From the NCBI RefSeq assembly GCF_030553055.1, contig NZ_CP130713.1:2232001-2296000 (forward strand): 64,000 bases of DNA, given 5' to 3'. Numbering within the stretch: position 1 is the stretch's first letter; each line of letters starts with the position of its first letter. The notes beneath the pieces were generated by a model. That model was given only the letters and a program-made list of their open reading frames with translations. It was not told where the DNA came from and did no database searches. Made by a program: the position numbers and the translations under genes. Below, one piece after another: positions 42,782 to 50,766 of the stretch. The DNA comes from Streptomyces sp. XD-27 (GTDB taxonomy: Bacteria > Actinomycetota > Actinomycetes > Streptomycetales > Streptomycetaceae).

Positions 42782-44380
42782 CTACCGAACGGCCCCCGCC
42801 CCGGTCCCGGCCCGCGCGCGCAGCAGCTTCTTGTCGGGCTTGCCCACGTCGGTCAGCGGGATGCTGTCCACGGCGTGCAGGGCGGCGGGCGCGTACATCG
42901 CGCCCATGCGTGCCGTGACGAACGCCCCGATGTCCTTGGTCAGCTCGTCGTCCAGCCGGTGCCCCGGGGCCGGGACGACCGCGGCGTGCACCTCCTCGCT
43001 CTCGTCCGATCGCCGTACGCCGAACACCGCGCAGTGCGCCACCGCCGGGTGGGTCAGCAGCACATCCTCCAGCTCCGTCGGATAGACGTGACCGCCGACG
43101 ACGATGATCATCTCTTTGAGCCGGTCCACGAGGAAGAGATAGCCCGCTTCGTCGAGGTAGCCGGCGTCGCCGGTGCGGAGCCATCCGTCCGCCCGGAGCA
43201 CCTGCGCCGTCAGCTCCGGTCGCTTCCAGTAGCCGCTCATCGCCTGCGCGGAGCGGACGTATACCTCCCCCACCTCGCCGAGCGGCAGGTCGCGACCGTC
43301 CTCGTCGCGGACGGCGATCTCCACTCCGGGTATCGCCCGGCCGACGGTGATCTGCCCCGCGTGCCCGGTCACGGCGTGCTCGTGCGGCAGGGCCTCGCTG
43401 ATCCACCCGGCCTCCGACTGGCCGTACCAGCCGTGGAGTACGGGCCCCAGCATGCCGGCGGCCTGGCGCAGCCGCGTCGGTGACGCCGGGCAACCGGCGT
43501 AGATGAGCCGGCGCAGGCTGGAGGTGTCGGTGCGGGCGGCCGGTCCGTCCTGGTCGAGCGCGTCGAGCACCCGGTACAGCAGCGGGGGCAGCAGGAACAC
43601 GTCGGTGATCCGCTCCCGCTCGACCGCGGTGAGCACGTCGCCCGGGTCGAAGGCCCGGCGCAGGACCACCTGGCCGCCGGCGAGCAGCGTGGCGTCGGCG
43701 AGGATTCCGGCCATGTGGGCGATCGAGGTGCAGACCAGGAGGCGGGGCGGGGCGTCCCGGTCGGCCGCGCGCAGGCACAGGTCGCGGTACGGCCCGTGCG
43801 CCATCCGTATGCCCTTGGGAATCCCGGTGGTGCCGCCGGTGAACCGGATCGACCAGTCGTCCTCCGGGCGCGCCGCGCCCGGAGACCGCCGCACGGGGTG
43901 CCGGGCGGCGCACGCGGTCAGGTCCTCGGCGAGCGGGCTGGGCCCGAAGGAGAGGACGGCGGGGGCGGCGGGCCGGTCCGCGGCCCCCTCGCCCCGGTTC
44001 CTCAACCGGTCGACGAGCGCGTCGCCGGCCTCCCCGGCGTCGGGGTCCACGAGCAGCAGGTCCGCCTCGATGCTCTCCACGATGGTGGCCAGCGTCGCCG
44101 GGGCCATCCCCTCGTACAGGAACGCCACGCGGGCGCCGAGCAGATTCGCCGCGTAGCGGGCGCTGAGGCCCTCGGGCCGGTTGCCGGTGAAGACGGCGAC
44201 GGTGCTGCCTCGCTCGATGCCGCGGTCGGCCATCTCCGCAGCCATCCGCAGGACGCTGTCGTGTAACTCCCCCGCCGGGATCCGCTGACCGTCGTCGGTG
44301 GTCAGGACCGTTCGCCCCGGGTCGTCGGCGAGCTGGTCGAGGATCAATTCCGCATAACTCACGAAGGTTTGTTCGGTCAT
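42782..44380 (-). CDS. AMP-binding acyl-CoA synthetase family protein
   Basis: A 532-residue ANL superfamily enzyme that adenylates a carboxylic acid and transfers it to CoA or a carrier. P-loop FTGGTTGIPKG near residue 186; GWYGQSEAGWISEAL; adenylate motif GWLRTGDAGYLDEAGYLFLV; hinge RLKEMIIVVGGHVYPTELED; final K in VGKPDKKLLRAR. All key motifs present. Start ATG 44380, eight residues inside a longer open frame. Divergent from a LysR regulator. Substrate unknown; fits a fatty or aromatic acid. Confidence 0.88.
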   Translation of the reverse strand: MTEQTFVSYAELILDQLADDPGRTVLTTDDGQRIPAGELHDSVLRMAAEMADRGIERGSTVAVFTGNRPEGLSARYAANLLGARVAFLYEGMAPATLATIVESIEADLLLVDPDAGEAGDALVDRLRNRGEGAADRPAAPAVLSFGPSPLAEDLTACAARHPVRRSPGAARPEDDWSIRFTGGTTGIPKGIRMAHGPYRDLCLRAADRDAPPRLLVCTSIAHMAGILADATLLAGGQVVLRRAFDPGDVLTAVERERITDVFLLPPLLYRVLDALDQDGPAARTDTSSLRRLIYAGCPASPTRLRQAAGMLGPVLHGWYGQSEAGWISEALPHEHAVTGHAGQITVGRAIPGVEIAVRDEDGRDLPLGEVGEVYVRSAQAMSGYWKRPELTAQVLRADGWLRTGDAGYLDEAGYLFLVDRLKEMIIVVGGHVYPTELEDVLLTHPAVAHCAVFGVRRSDESEEVHAAVVPAPGHRLDDELTKDIGAFVTARMGAMYAPAALHAVDSIPLTDVGKPDKKLLRARAGTGAGAVR

Positions 44381-44411
44381 GAGGACGACGCTAGGCGGAA
44401 ACACTCATACC

Positions 44412-44436
44412 TTCCATGACCAATCAAGCCATGAAA
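44412..44436. promoter_or_regulatory. Putative LysR operator between synthetase and LysR genes
   Basis: TTCCATGA and CATGAAA face each other across an AT-rich centre, 6 of 7 arm bases matching. It lies about 40 bases upstream of the LysR start and 30 upstream of the synthetase start. Confidence 0.4.
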
Positions 44437-44475
44437 TCATGCCTCGCTGGTTATGAGTTGAGACGAGGGCCGGGG

Positions 44476-45372
44476 ATGGATCTGCTGGCACTGCGGTACT
44501 TCCAGGCGGTCGCGCGCCGCGAGCACATCAGCCGGGCTGCGGAGGAACTGCGCGTCGCCCAGCCGTCGGTGAGCCGGACGATCTCCCGGCTGGAGGCCGA
44601 GCTCGGGGTTCCGCTCTTCGACCGTACGGGCCGCCAGGTGCGCCTCAACCGCTACGGCGCCGCGTTCCTGCGCCGCGTGGACCGCGCCCTGGCCGAACTG
44701 GACGACGGACGGCGCGAACTCGCCGACGCCGCCGGTCTCGACCACGGCGCCGTCGCGGTCGCCGCCGAGACGCTCCTGCCGCTCACCGGCGCGCTGGCGG
44801 CGCTCCGGGCCGCGCACCCCGGCATCGGCGTCCGGCTCTTCCAGGCCGAACGCGAGGAGATGGCCCGCCGCCTCCAGGCACGCGAGGTGGACTTCTGCCT
44901 CGCGTCGCAGCCACTGCCGCTGCCGGGTCCGGCGCTGCGCGAGATCGTCCTGGTACGGGAGGAGGTGCTGCTGGCGGTGCCCGGCGCGCATCCGCTCGCG
45001 CGGCGGAAGCGGGTGGCGATCGCGGACCTGGCGGGGGAACCCTTCATCACCACCCAGCGGGGCAACTGGCAACGCGCCCTGCTGGACCGGCTCTTCGCGG
45101 CGGAGGGGATCCGCCCGGTCATCACCTGCGAGGGCGACGAGCCCGGCGCGGTCCACGACCTGATCCGCGCGGGCCTCGGCATCGGCCTGCTGCCCGCGAT
45201 GGCCCGGCAGCACGTCAGAGGGGAGGTGGGCGTCGCCTGGCTGCACGTGGACGCGGCGGACTGCGTACGCACCTTGAGGCTGGTGTGGCAGGCGGACGCG
45301 TATCTGTCGGCGGCGGCGCGGAGGTTCCGCGACGTCGTGGTCGCGGAGCTGGGCGACGGCGGCGTCCGATGA
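44476..45372 (+). CDS. LysR family transcriptional regulator
   Basis: A 298-residue LTTR. ATG 44476 is chosen because it begins the typical MDLLALRYFQAVARREHISR start. HTH at residues 5-62 (SRAAEELRVAQPSVSRTISR; FDRTGRQVRLN). Effector domain begins near residue 90 (DHGAVAVAAETLLPLTGALA) and includes GLGIGLLPAMARQ. Divergent from the AMP-binding synthetase, its likely target; effector unknown. Confidence 0.92.
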   Translation: MDLLALRYFQAVARREHISRAAEELRVAQPSVSRTISRLEAELGVPLFDRTGRQVRLNRYGAAFLRRVDRALAELDDGRRELADAAGLDHGAVAVAAETLLPLTGALAALRAAHPGIGVRLFQAEREEMARRLQAREVDFCLASQPLPLPGPALREIVLVREEVLLAVPGAHPLARRKRVAIADLAGEPFITTQRGNWQRALLDRLFAAEGIRPVITCEGDEPGAVHDLIRAGLGIGLLPAMARQHVRGEVGVAWLHVDAADCVRTLRLVWQADAYLSAAARRFRDVVVAELGDGGVR

Positions 45373-45439
45373 GCAGCCTCAACATCCGCCGGGCACGCGA
45401 CAGCCCCCATCGCGCACCACGTCGCTAGCATGCCGAGCC

Positions 45440-46252
45440 ATGGCGATGTTCGTGCACGTGACGTCGGCGGCGAACGCACCGCGCATCCGGCGGTCCGGCA
45501 TCCGCGCGGCCAGCTACGGACAGGGCGGTGCGCACGGGGTGTACTGCTTCCCGGTGCTGCCGTCGTACACCCTCACCCACCAGTGGCTGCGCGAGCTGGC
45601 CCGTTTCGGCAGCCGGGGCGGGCTCGTGGCCGTCCACGTGCGGCTGGACGACGCCCAGCACGTACTGGTCGGACGCTATACGGATCGGATGCGGGAGGCT
45701 CAGGCCGCCGTTTCCGCGGCGGAGGCGGTGCGGCGGATCGCGGCACTGGAGGACCCGCGCGGGTGGGAGGTGTTCGTGCCCCGGGCGATCCGGCCGCGCG
45801 AAGTGCACCGGATCCGCACCGCGCCCCAGGTGGCGGGCTGGCGGTACTTGCCGGACGCGCACGGAGTGCGCCCCTGCACCTGCCTCGGGTGCCGGGTGCG
45901 CAGCGGGTACGGGGCGCGGCGCCTGCGCGAGCGGTTGCCGCATCCGCTGGATGGCCCGCCGCCACCCACCAGGGTGCTGCTCGCCAGGGTCGCGGCTGCC
46001 GGTGACCCGGGAGACCCGGTGGCGCTGAGGGAGGCGCTGCACTGGTTCGGAATGCGCCGTCGGGGCCCGCTGGCCCAGTTGGGCCGCCTCGCCGCCCACC
46101 CGGACCCCGCGGTGCGGGAGGAACTGGTGTGGGCGGTCGCCCGCTGGTCCACGCCTGGGGTCACCGAGCTACTGGACGGCCTCGCCGACGACCCGCACCC
46201 GGACGTACGGGAGGCGGTGGAGGTGATGAAGGAGGCCCGGGCCTCGCAATGA
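45440..46252 (+). CDS. HEAT-repeat protein with an ART-like N-terminal domain
   Basis: A 270-residue protein. Residues 1-135 resemble ADP-ribosyltransferase/Tpt1-type folds: FVHVTSAANAPRIRRSGIRA (an H-x-T-S loop) and GVYCFPVLPSYTLTHQWLRE, LVAVHVRLDD. Then CTCLGCRVRSG (residues about 145-160) could bind metal. Residues 200-265 form HEAT-type helices (GPLAQLGRLAAHPDPAVREE; VTELLDGLADDPHPDVREAV). No known name; I am not sure of the enzyme fold. Monocistronic, close to the anti-sigma-type gene that converges on it. Confidence 0.7.
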   Translation: MAMFVHVTSAANAPRIRRSGIRAASYGQGGAHGVYCFPVLPSYTLTHQWLRELARFGSRGGLVAVHVRLDDAQHVLVGRYTDRMREAQAAVSAAEAVRRIAALEDPRGWEVFVPRAIRPREVHRIRTAPQVAGWRYLPDAHGVRPCTCLGCRVRSGYGARRLRERLPHPLDGPPPPTRVLLARVAAAGDPGDPVALREALHWFGMRRRGPLAQLGRLAAHPDPAVREELVWAVARWSTPGVTELLDGLADDPHPDVREAVEVMKEARASQ

Positions 46253-46255
46253 CCT

Positions 46256-46666
46256 CTAAAGGTCGAATTCGGCCCAGACCTCCTTGCCTCCGGTGCACGG
46301 GCGTACGCCCCAACGGGCGGCGAGGCTGTCGACGATGAGCAACCCGCGCCCGAACTGGTCGCCGTCGGCGGCGATACGGATGCTGGGTACGCGATCGCCA
46401 CGCGGGTCGGCGACGCCGATGCGGAGGGCGCGGGCGGTGAGGGTGAGCTGAACGGGGATGAGCTGCCCCTTTAAGGACCCGTGCAGCAGCGCGTTGGTGA
46501 GCAGCTCGGCGAGCACGAGCGCCGCGTCCCCGGCGAGCTCCTTGTGGCCCCACTCGCCGACGAGGCGCGCGGTGCGTTTGCGGGCGATCGGGACGCTTCC
46601 GGGATACGGGGTGTAGTTGAGGCGGTCCAGGTAGCGGACCGGGATGGGTTCTTGGGGCCGTTCCAT
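46256..46666 (-). CDS. Anti-sigma-factor-like ATP-binding protein (HATPase/GHKL)
   Basis: A 136-residue protein of the RsbW/SpoIIAB-type kinase fold. ATG 46666 follows GGAGG. N box region ALVLAELLTNALLHGSLKGQ; G1 box ALRIGVADPRGDRVPS; G2 box FGRGLLIVDSLAARWG. In streptomycetes such proteins accompany WhiJ-like XRE-DUF5753 and DUF397 genes (abaA-type loci), as here. Convergent with the HEAT-repeat gene; divergent from the XRE-DUF5753 gene. Confidence 0.88.
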   Translation of the reverse strand: MERPQEPIPVRYLDRLNYTPYPGSVPIARKRTARLVGEWGHKELAGDAALVLAELLTNALLHGSLKGQLIPVQLTLTARALRIGVADPRGDRVPSIRIAADGDQFGRGLLIVDSLAARWGVRPCTGGKEVWAEFDL

Positions 46667-46846
46667 CGTGTACCTCCAGGCATGAGAGTGCCGTTGCGCA
46701 CCTCGCTGCGCGACTGGCGCCTCACGGACCGTAGCGTCCGCGCCGAGATCCAATCAACCTCCACCCGGTAAATATCCATCGATCTGGCTTGCGTGGGTGG
46801 GCGTACCCGCAGCAGACTGACCGCAACAGCGATGAGGAGCAGCTCG

Positions 46847-47698
46847 GTGACAGGTGGTCAGGCAACGCAGGGGAACAGCACGTCATCGGTCTTGGGGCGG
46901 CGCTTGGGCGGCGAACTCACCAAACTCCGCACCACAGCAGGCTTGACACAGCCCCAAGCGGCCAAGGCCCTGAGCGCGTCGACCGCCAAGGTGACCAAGA
47001 TGGAACGCGGCTGGGTGCCGATAAGGGACCCGGACATCCGGGTGTTGTGCGAGCTGTACGGCGTGACGGACCCCGCAACGGTGGGCGGTCTGCTGGAGCT
47101 GGCGAGAGTCGACCGCGAACGCCGCAAGGCGAAGGGCTGGTGGAGCGACTGCCCCGCCTTGGGTGACATGCAGGAGTATGTGACGCTGGAAAGCGCGGCG
47201 ACGGTCATCAGGACCTGGCAGCTTTCCTACGTCCCGGGCCTGCTTCAGACCCCTCGCTATGCACGCACGTTGAATGACGACGAGCAGTTCGTGGCAGCAC
47301 GGATCGCACGGCAACAGAGGCTCACCGACGAGCCATCGCTGTCGTTGCACGCCGTCATCTTCGAGGCGGTGCTGCGGAATCTCGTCAGCGGGGCGGGGGT
47401 GATGCGGGAGCAATTGGAGCACTTGTCCGCCATGGCCGACAGACCTGGCATCAGCCTGCAGGTACTCCCGTTCAGCGCAGGAGCGACCCAGCGGATCCAC
47501 GGCGCCTTCAACATCATCTCATTCGCCGATCCAGGGGAACTGGACGTGGTCTACACGGAGGGCCCCTTGACGCATCTGTGGATCGAAGGCAAGGAGAAGG
47601 CAGCCAAGTTCGCCGAGTTGTTCGAGTCCATCGCTCAGCAAGCCCTCAACGAGCGCGACTCCCAGGCGTTCATCAAGCACATCAGCGAAGAACTGTGA
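46847..47698 (+). CDS. WhiJ-like XRE regulator with DUF5753 domain
   Basis: A 283-residue protein. GTG 46847 follows GAGGAG. XRE HTH at residues about 18-75 (LGGELTKLRTTAGLTQPQAA; ALSASTAKVTKMERG). DUF5753 fills the rest (LSYVPGLLQTPRYARTL; PGISLQVLPFSAGATQRIHG; VVYTEGPLTHLWIE). Such proteins pair with DUF397 partners that antagonise them. Gap to the DUF397 gene: 3 bases. Control of development or secondary metabolism is known for WhiJ; the target here is unknown. Confidence 0.93.
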   Translation: MTGGQATQGNSTSSVLGRRLGGELTKLRTTAGLTQPQAAKALSASTAKVTKMERGWVPIRDPDIRVLCELYGVTDPATVGGLLELARVDRERRKAKGWWSDCPALGDMQEYVTLESAATVIRTWQLSYVPGLLQTPRYARTLNDDEQFVAARIARQQRLTDEPSLSLHAVIFEAVLRNLVSGAGVMREQLEHLSAMADRPGISLQVLPFSAGATQRIHGAFNIISFADPGELDVVYTEGPLTHLWIEGKEKAAKFAELFESIAQQALNERDSQAFIKHISEEL

Positions 47699-47701
47699 CC
47701 C

Positions 47702-47890
47702 ATGCCTGATTTCAAGTACCGCAAGTCCAGCTTCAGCGACAACGACATGGAATGCGTGGAGGTCGCCACCAACGTGCCCGGCACCGTGGCCGTACGCGAC
47801 TCCAAGAACCCCCACGGGCCCGTGCTCCGTTTCGAGCCCGCCGCGTGGGCGGAGTTCACGGCGGCCGTCGCGGCGGGACGGTTCGAGTAA
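47702..47890 (+). CDS. DUF397 small protein, WhiJ partner
   Basis: A 62-residue DUF397 protein: YRKSSFSDNDMECVEVATNV, PGTVAVRDSKNPHGPVLRFE, AAWAEFTAAVAAGRFE. Typical length and sequence. Starts 3 bases after the XRE-DUF5753 stop, so co-translated. Its stop TAA (47888-47890) is immediately followed by, and overlaps, the terminal repeat of an IS element; the last residues may therefore be altered by the insertion, although the product looks normal length. Confidence 0.92.
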   Translation: MPDFKYRKSSFSDNDMECVEVATNVPGTVAVRDSKNPHGPVLRFEPAAWAEFTAAVAAGRFE

Positions 47891-48738
47891 AGCCTGTCTC
47901 GTAACTCGCGGTCGGGTGCGGCGTTGAGCTAGTCGTGCAGGTTGTCACGGCTCAACGACGTGAGCTCATAGAGGTGTTCACCGGGCTCCGCCCGCGTCAG
48001 TTCCAGCGTCTGGTGCGGGCTGTCCACCGCAACGGTGGCCGGGCTCTGGACCCGGACCGGCCGGGCCGCCCGTGGGCACTGCCCCTGGAGGACCGGGTCC
48101 TGCTCGTGGCGATGTACTGCCGTACGAACCTCACCATGCGCCAGCTCGCCCCGCTCTTCGGGATCTCCCCCGCGGCCGTCGGCCGGATGATCGGCCGGCA
48201 CGGGCCCCTGCTGGCCCTGGCCCCGGGCAAGCACAAGCCCGGACGGCACCACATCCTCATCGTGGACGGCACACTGGTGCCCACGAGAGACCGGACGGTG
48301 TCGGCCTCGTCGAAGAACTACCGGTACTCAGCGAACCTCCAGGTCCTGATCAAAGCGGACACCCGGGTGGTGCTGGCCGTCGGCCGCCCGCTGCCCGGCA
48401 ACCGCAACGACTGCACCGCCTTCGCCGAGTCCGGCATCAAGGGGGCATGCGGCACCGCGACCGTCCTCGCCGACGGCGGCTACCAGGGCACCGGCGTCCT
48501 GATGCCCCACCGTCGCCAGGCCGGGCAGGACCGGCTGCCCGACTGGAAGGAACAGCACAACACCTCCCACCGGCGGGTACGCGCCCGCGTCGAGCACGCC
48601 TTCGCCCGCATGAAGAACTGGAAGATCCTGCGCGACTGCCGCCTGAAAGGCGACGGCGTCTGGTGGGCCACCAGCGGCGTCGCCCACATGCACAACCTCG
48701 CCCTCAGCCACTGATCACAGCGTCACGAGACAAGCTTT
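47889..48738 (+). mobile_element. IS5-like insertion sequence
   Basis: About 850 bp. Inverted terminal repeats AAAGCCTGTCTCGTAAC (47889-47905) and, complemented, AAAGCTTGTCTCGTGAC (48722-48738) match at 15 of 17 positions. Contains one intact transposase gene. A clear target duplication cannot be read; flanks are TAA-like. It sits right at the DUF397 stop codon. Confidence 0.85.
47935..48714 (+). CDS. IS5 family transposase (DDE)
   Basis: A 259-residue transposase of the HARBI1/DDE_4-like group of IS5. HTH region LEDRVLLVAMYCRTNLTMRQ; catalytic triad candidates: Asp in ILIVDGTLVP, Asp in LADGGYQGTG and Glu in RVEHAFARMKNW. GTG start at 47935 has poor ribosome site. Appears full length and intact, ends 8 bases before the right terminal repeat. 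Confidence 0.93.
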   Translation: MQVVTAQRRELIEVFTGLRPRQFQRLVRAVHRNGGRALDPDRPGRPWALPLEDRVLLVAMYCRTNLTMRQLAPLFGISPAAVGRMIGRHGPLLALAPGKHKPGRHHILIVDGTLVPTRDRTVSASSKNYRYSANLQVLIKADTRVVLAVGRPLPGNRNDCTAFAESGIKGACGTATVLADGGYQGTGVLMPHRRQAGQDRLPDWKEQHNTSHRRVRARVEHAFARMKNWKILRDCRLKGDGVWWATSGVAHMHNLALSH

Positions 48739-48748
48739 AAGAAGGGTT

Positions 48749-48780
48749 CACCGGGAGCATGGCTTGCCACACTCCCGGTG
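48749..48780. terminator. Hairpin downstream of the IS element
   Basis: CACCGGGAG and CTCCCGGTG form a 9-bp perfect stem with a 14-base loop. Located just outside the right IS end; may be the original terminator of the interrupted XRE-DUF397 operon. Confidence 0.5.
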
Positions 48781-48838
48781 AGGGGTGCGGACGCATAGCG
48801 CCGGACGCGCTTAACGGCCAGGGGTCACCCAGCGACCC

Positions 48839-49066
48839 TCATCCCAAAGCGTCCGTCTGCACGGCCATCTCGTTGCTGCCGGCGGTCAGCGCGAACTCGC
48901 GCTTGTCGCGCCATTCGGTGAAGACCGAACGCACACCGGCGGCGAGTCGTCGTTCGGCGGTGCAGCCGGTCGCGTCGGCGTGCGCCAGGCACTTGGCTAT
49001 GAACAGGTCGAAGCGCATGTCAGGCTCGTGCTCCCATGAAGGAGTGGCGGCTTCCGGCGCGGCCAT
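48839..49066 (-). CDS. Small hypothetical protein
   Basis: A 75-residue product if the ATG at 49066 is used; a later ATG at 49018 has GGGAGC upstream. Sequence MRFDLFIAKCLAHADATGCT then AERRLAAGVRSVFTEWRDKR looks like a real soluble protein rather than noise, but I do not recognise it. It could be the surviving part of a larger gene in this insertion-rich stretch. Confidence 0.4.
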   Translation of the reverse strand: MAAPEAATPSWEHEPDMRFDLFIAKCLAHADATGCTAERRLAAGVRSVFTEWRDKREFALTAGSNEMAVQTDALG

Positions 49067-49185
49067 CAGGGTGTCCGGTTCCTGGCTCTCCCCAAGGGGC
49101 GGGTTGGGACTGTTCACCGGCCTGATCGCGGTGGGTATCGGGACATGTGTTCTTCCGCCTGGAACGGGGGGTGGGCGCTGGCCGG

Positions 49186-49523
49186 TCAGTTCGCGAAGCC
49201 CCAGAAGTAGGCGCCCCAGATCCAGCCGGTCCGGCCGGTGTTGGCGCCGCTGGTGACCTTGACCCGGTACCACTGGTACTGGGAGTGGCCGTCCCACCAG
49301 AGGCAGTTGGAGGTGACGCGGGTGCCCTTGCTCAGGACCCCGAGGGCCGTCGAACTGGTGGAGTGGTTCGACCGGAGTGTCACCGTGGCCGTCGTCTTGC
49401 CCTTCTGCGTCCAGGAGTTGCACGAGGCCGCTGCCGCTTCCGGGGCGGTTGCCACTGCCCTCCCAGTGCTGCAGCTGTGATTACCGCTGCCGCTATGGCG
49501 CTGCGGATCTTGTTCTTCGTCAT
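49186..49523 (-). CDS. Secreted SH3-like protein (frameshifted as printed)
   Basis: Signal peptide MTKNKIRSAIAAAVITAAAL starts at ATG 49523 (AAGGAG upstream). After LGG the frame is lost; one added base in the C3 run 49458-49460 joins it to AVATAPEAAAASCNSWTQKG and a bacterial SH3-like domain (ATVTLRSNHSTSSTALGVLS; QWYRVKVTSGANTGRTGWIW), ending GAYFWGFAN, total 112 residues. Two Cys (near SCNSW and NCLWW) may pair. Likely exported cell-wall-associated protein. Same +1 repair as four other genes in the window. Confidence 0.75.
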
Positions 49524-49591
49524 CGGATGAGCTCCTTCTTGCATGCGCATGGCGCGGGCTTTCATGGAGTTGATGGTGGGGGATCTGTTGG

Positions 49592-49847
49592 TCAGGCTGC
49601 GGAGCGCCGGGTGCGGCGTACTCCGGCCGCGAAGTCGCGGGCGACCTCGGCGGCAGCGGTTACCCGGACGACGTCACCGTGCAAAGCCTCTACATGGACG
49701 CCCAGCAGGATCGGCGCCTGCAGCAGGTCACCGAAGCCAGTCGTCGACCGTTGTCTGGGCGTAGCCGCGCTCCGCGAACAGCCGTGCGGCCGCATCGAGA
49801 AGCTCCGCCCGCTTGGCCTTGCTCCGCTCCTGGACTGGTCGCCGCAC
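49592..49847 (-). pseudogene. TetR family regulator remnant with internal deletion
   Basis: GTG 49847 with AGGAGG upstream begins KAKRAELLDAAARLFAERGY then AQTTVDDWLR and a stop: a TetR HTH cut short. In another frame the sequence resumes as GDLLQAPILLGVHVEALHGD then VVRVTAAAEVARDFAAGVRR, like a TetR C-terminal end. The ligand domain is missing, so this is a deletion remnant. Confidence 0.65.
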
Positions 49848-49960
49848 TGTTCTTGCCTCCTGTGGATCCAATGCACTGCTGCCCTGGCCCGAGCCGCAGC
49901 CTCGCTCGCCCTCCGGCCTGGATCGGCAGCCTCCGGTCGTCCACCGCATCCGTGCCCTCC

Positions 49961-50073
49961 CGGTCGCCGTGCCGACGCCGGCCGCCGCCCTGAGGCCGGG
50001 TAGGCGCTTCCGGCACCACCCGCTGGAACAACTCCCACAACTGATCCGGCACCAGCCGCTCCACGATCCCCAC
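49961..50073 (-). pseudogene. IS5 family transposase N-terminal fragment
   Basis: MGIVERLVPDQLWELFQRVV then PEAPTRPQGGGRRRHGDRE: the first 38 or so residues of a common Streptomyces IS5 transposase. Followed by unrelated sequence. Inverted relative to the C-terminal fragment at 50112. Confidence 0.7.
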
Positions 50074-50111
50074 GCCCGCAGGCTACCGGAGGAGTCCAAA
50101 TGAGATGACGT

Positions 50112-50183
50112 CTAAAAGGCGATGGCGTCCACCACGCCATGCTCGGCATCGCCCGCCTGCACAACCTCGCACTCGCCGGGTGA
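50112..50183 (+). pseudogene. IS5 family transposase C-terminal fragment
   Basis: LKGDGVHHAMLGIARLHNLA then LAG and a stop; corresponds to the end of the transposase encoded at 47935 (RLKGDGVWWATSGVAHMHNL). A TCATTTGCGGGACAGCCCTT sequence at 50231-50250 looks like the right terminal repeat of this lost element. Confidence 0.65.
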
Positions 50184-50278
50184 GCGAGCACGCCGCCCAT
50201 CAGACGAACGCGGCCAGACCGACTCAGAGATCATTTGCGGGACAGCCCTTAGCCGCGCGGACAACGCGCAGACGCAGA

Positions 50279-50313
50279 GAGGTAGCCCCCGCCAGGACGG
50301 CGGGGGCTACCTC
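50279..50313. terminator. Strong hairpin terminator
   Basis: GAGGTAGCCCCCGCC (50279-50293) pairs perfectly with GGCGGGGGCTACCTC (50299-50313), loop AGGAC. It lies 38 bases downstream of the minus-strand gene ending at 50352 and probably ends that operon. Confidence 0.85.
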
Positions 50314-50351
50314 TGCGTATGGACTGCGTACGGACTGACGCGGACCGAGCC

Positions 50352-50744
50352 CTAACTCAGCGGACACGCCACCGCGGGATCCGCCCGGTTCGGGCAGGAC
50401 ACAACCGCCAGCGAGACGAACCGCGTCCCCGCGCCGTAGCAGCCCCAGGACACGTCGCCGCCCCATCCCAGCGTGTCCACCGCCAGCGCGATCTGCGTTT
50501 CCAGCGGTGGCCGCATCGCGCTGATGGTGACGGTCTCGACCACTCGTTCCGCCAGCCAGTCCGCCGCCTCCTTCGGGTGCTCGTACGTGGCCCGGATGAG
50601 CCGTCGCGGCTTGCGGAGCCAGTGCGCGACCTGGAGGGGCGGGAGGTCCGAGGCCGCGAAGCCGGGGCCCTCGGGGCGGCGGTCGCGCTCCCTGTCGAAG
50701 TCCGGCTTGGGTCCGGACCACGAGTACGCGTGGTAGTGCGGCAC
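50352..50744 (-). CDS. Hypothetical protein of a WhiJ-type cluster
   Basis: A 130-residue soluble protein. GTG 50744 is chosen because the recognisable part starts PHYHAYSWSGPKPDFDRERD; ribosome site weak. Other features: LQVAHWLRKPRRLIRATYEH, TVTISAMRPPLETQIALAVD, CYGAGTRFVSLAVVSCPN. Not recognised. Last gene of a minus-strand run XRE-DUF5753, DUF5753, DUF397, this gene; gap to the DUF397 gene 22 bases. Confidence 0.7.
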   Translation of the reverse strand: MPHYHAYSWSGPKPDFDRERDRRPEGPGFAASDLPPLQVAHWLRKPRRLIRATYEHPKEAADWLAERVVETVTISAMRPPLETQIALAVDTLGWGGDVSWGCYGAGTRFVSLAVVSCPNRADPAVACPLS

Positions 50745-50766
50745 GGCGGCCGGCCTACCGCGCCGG

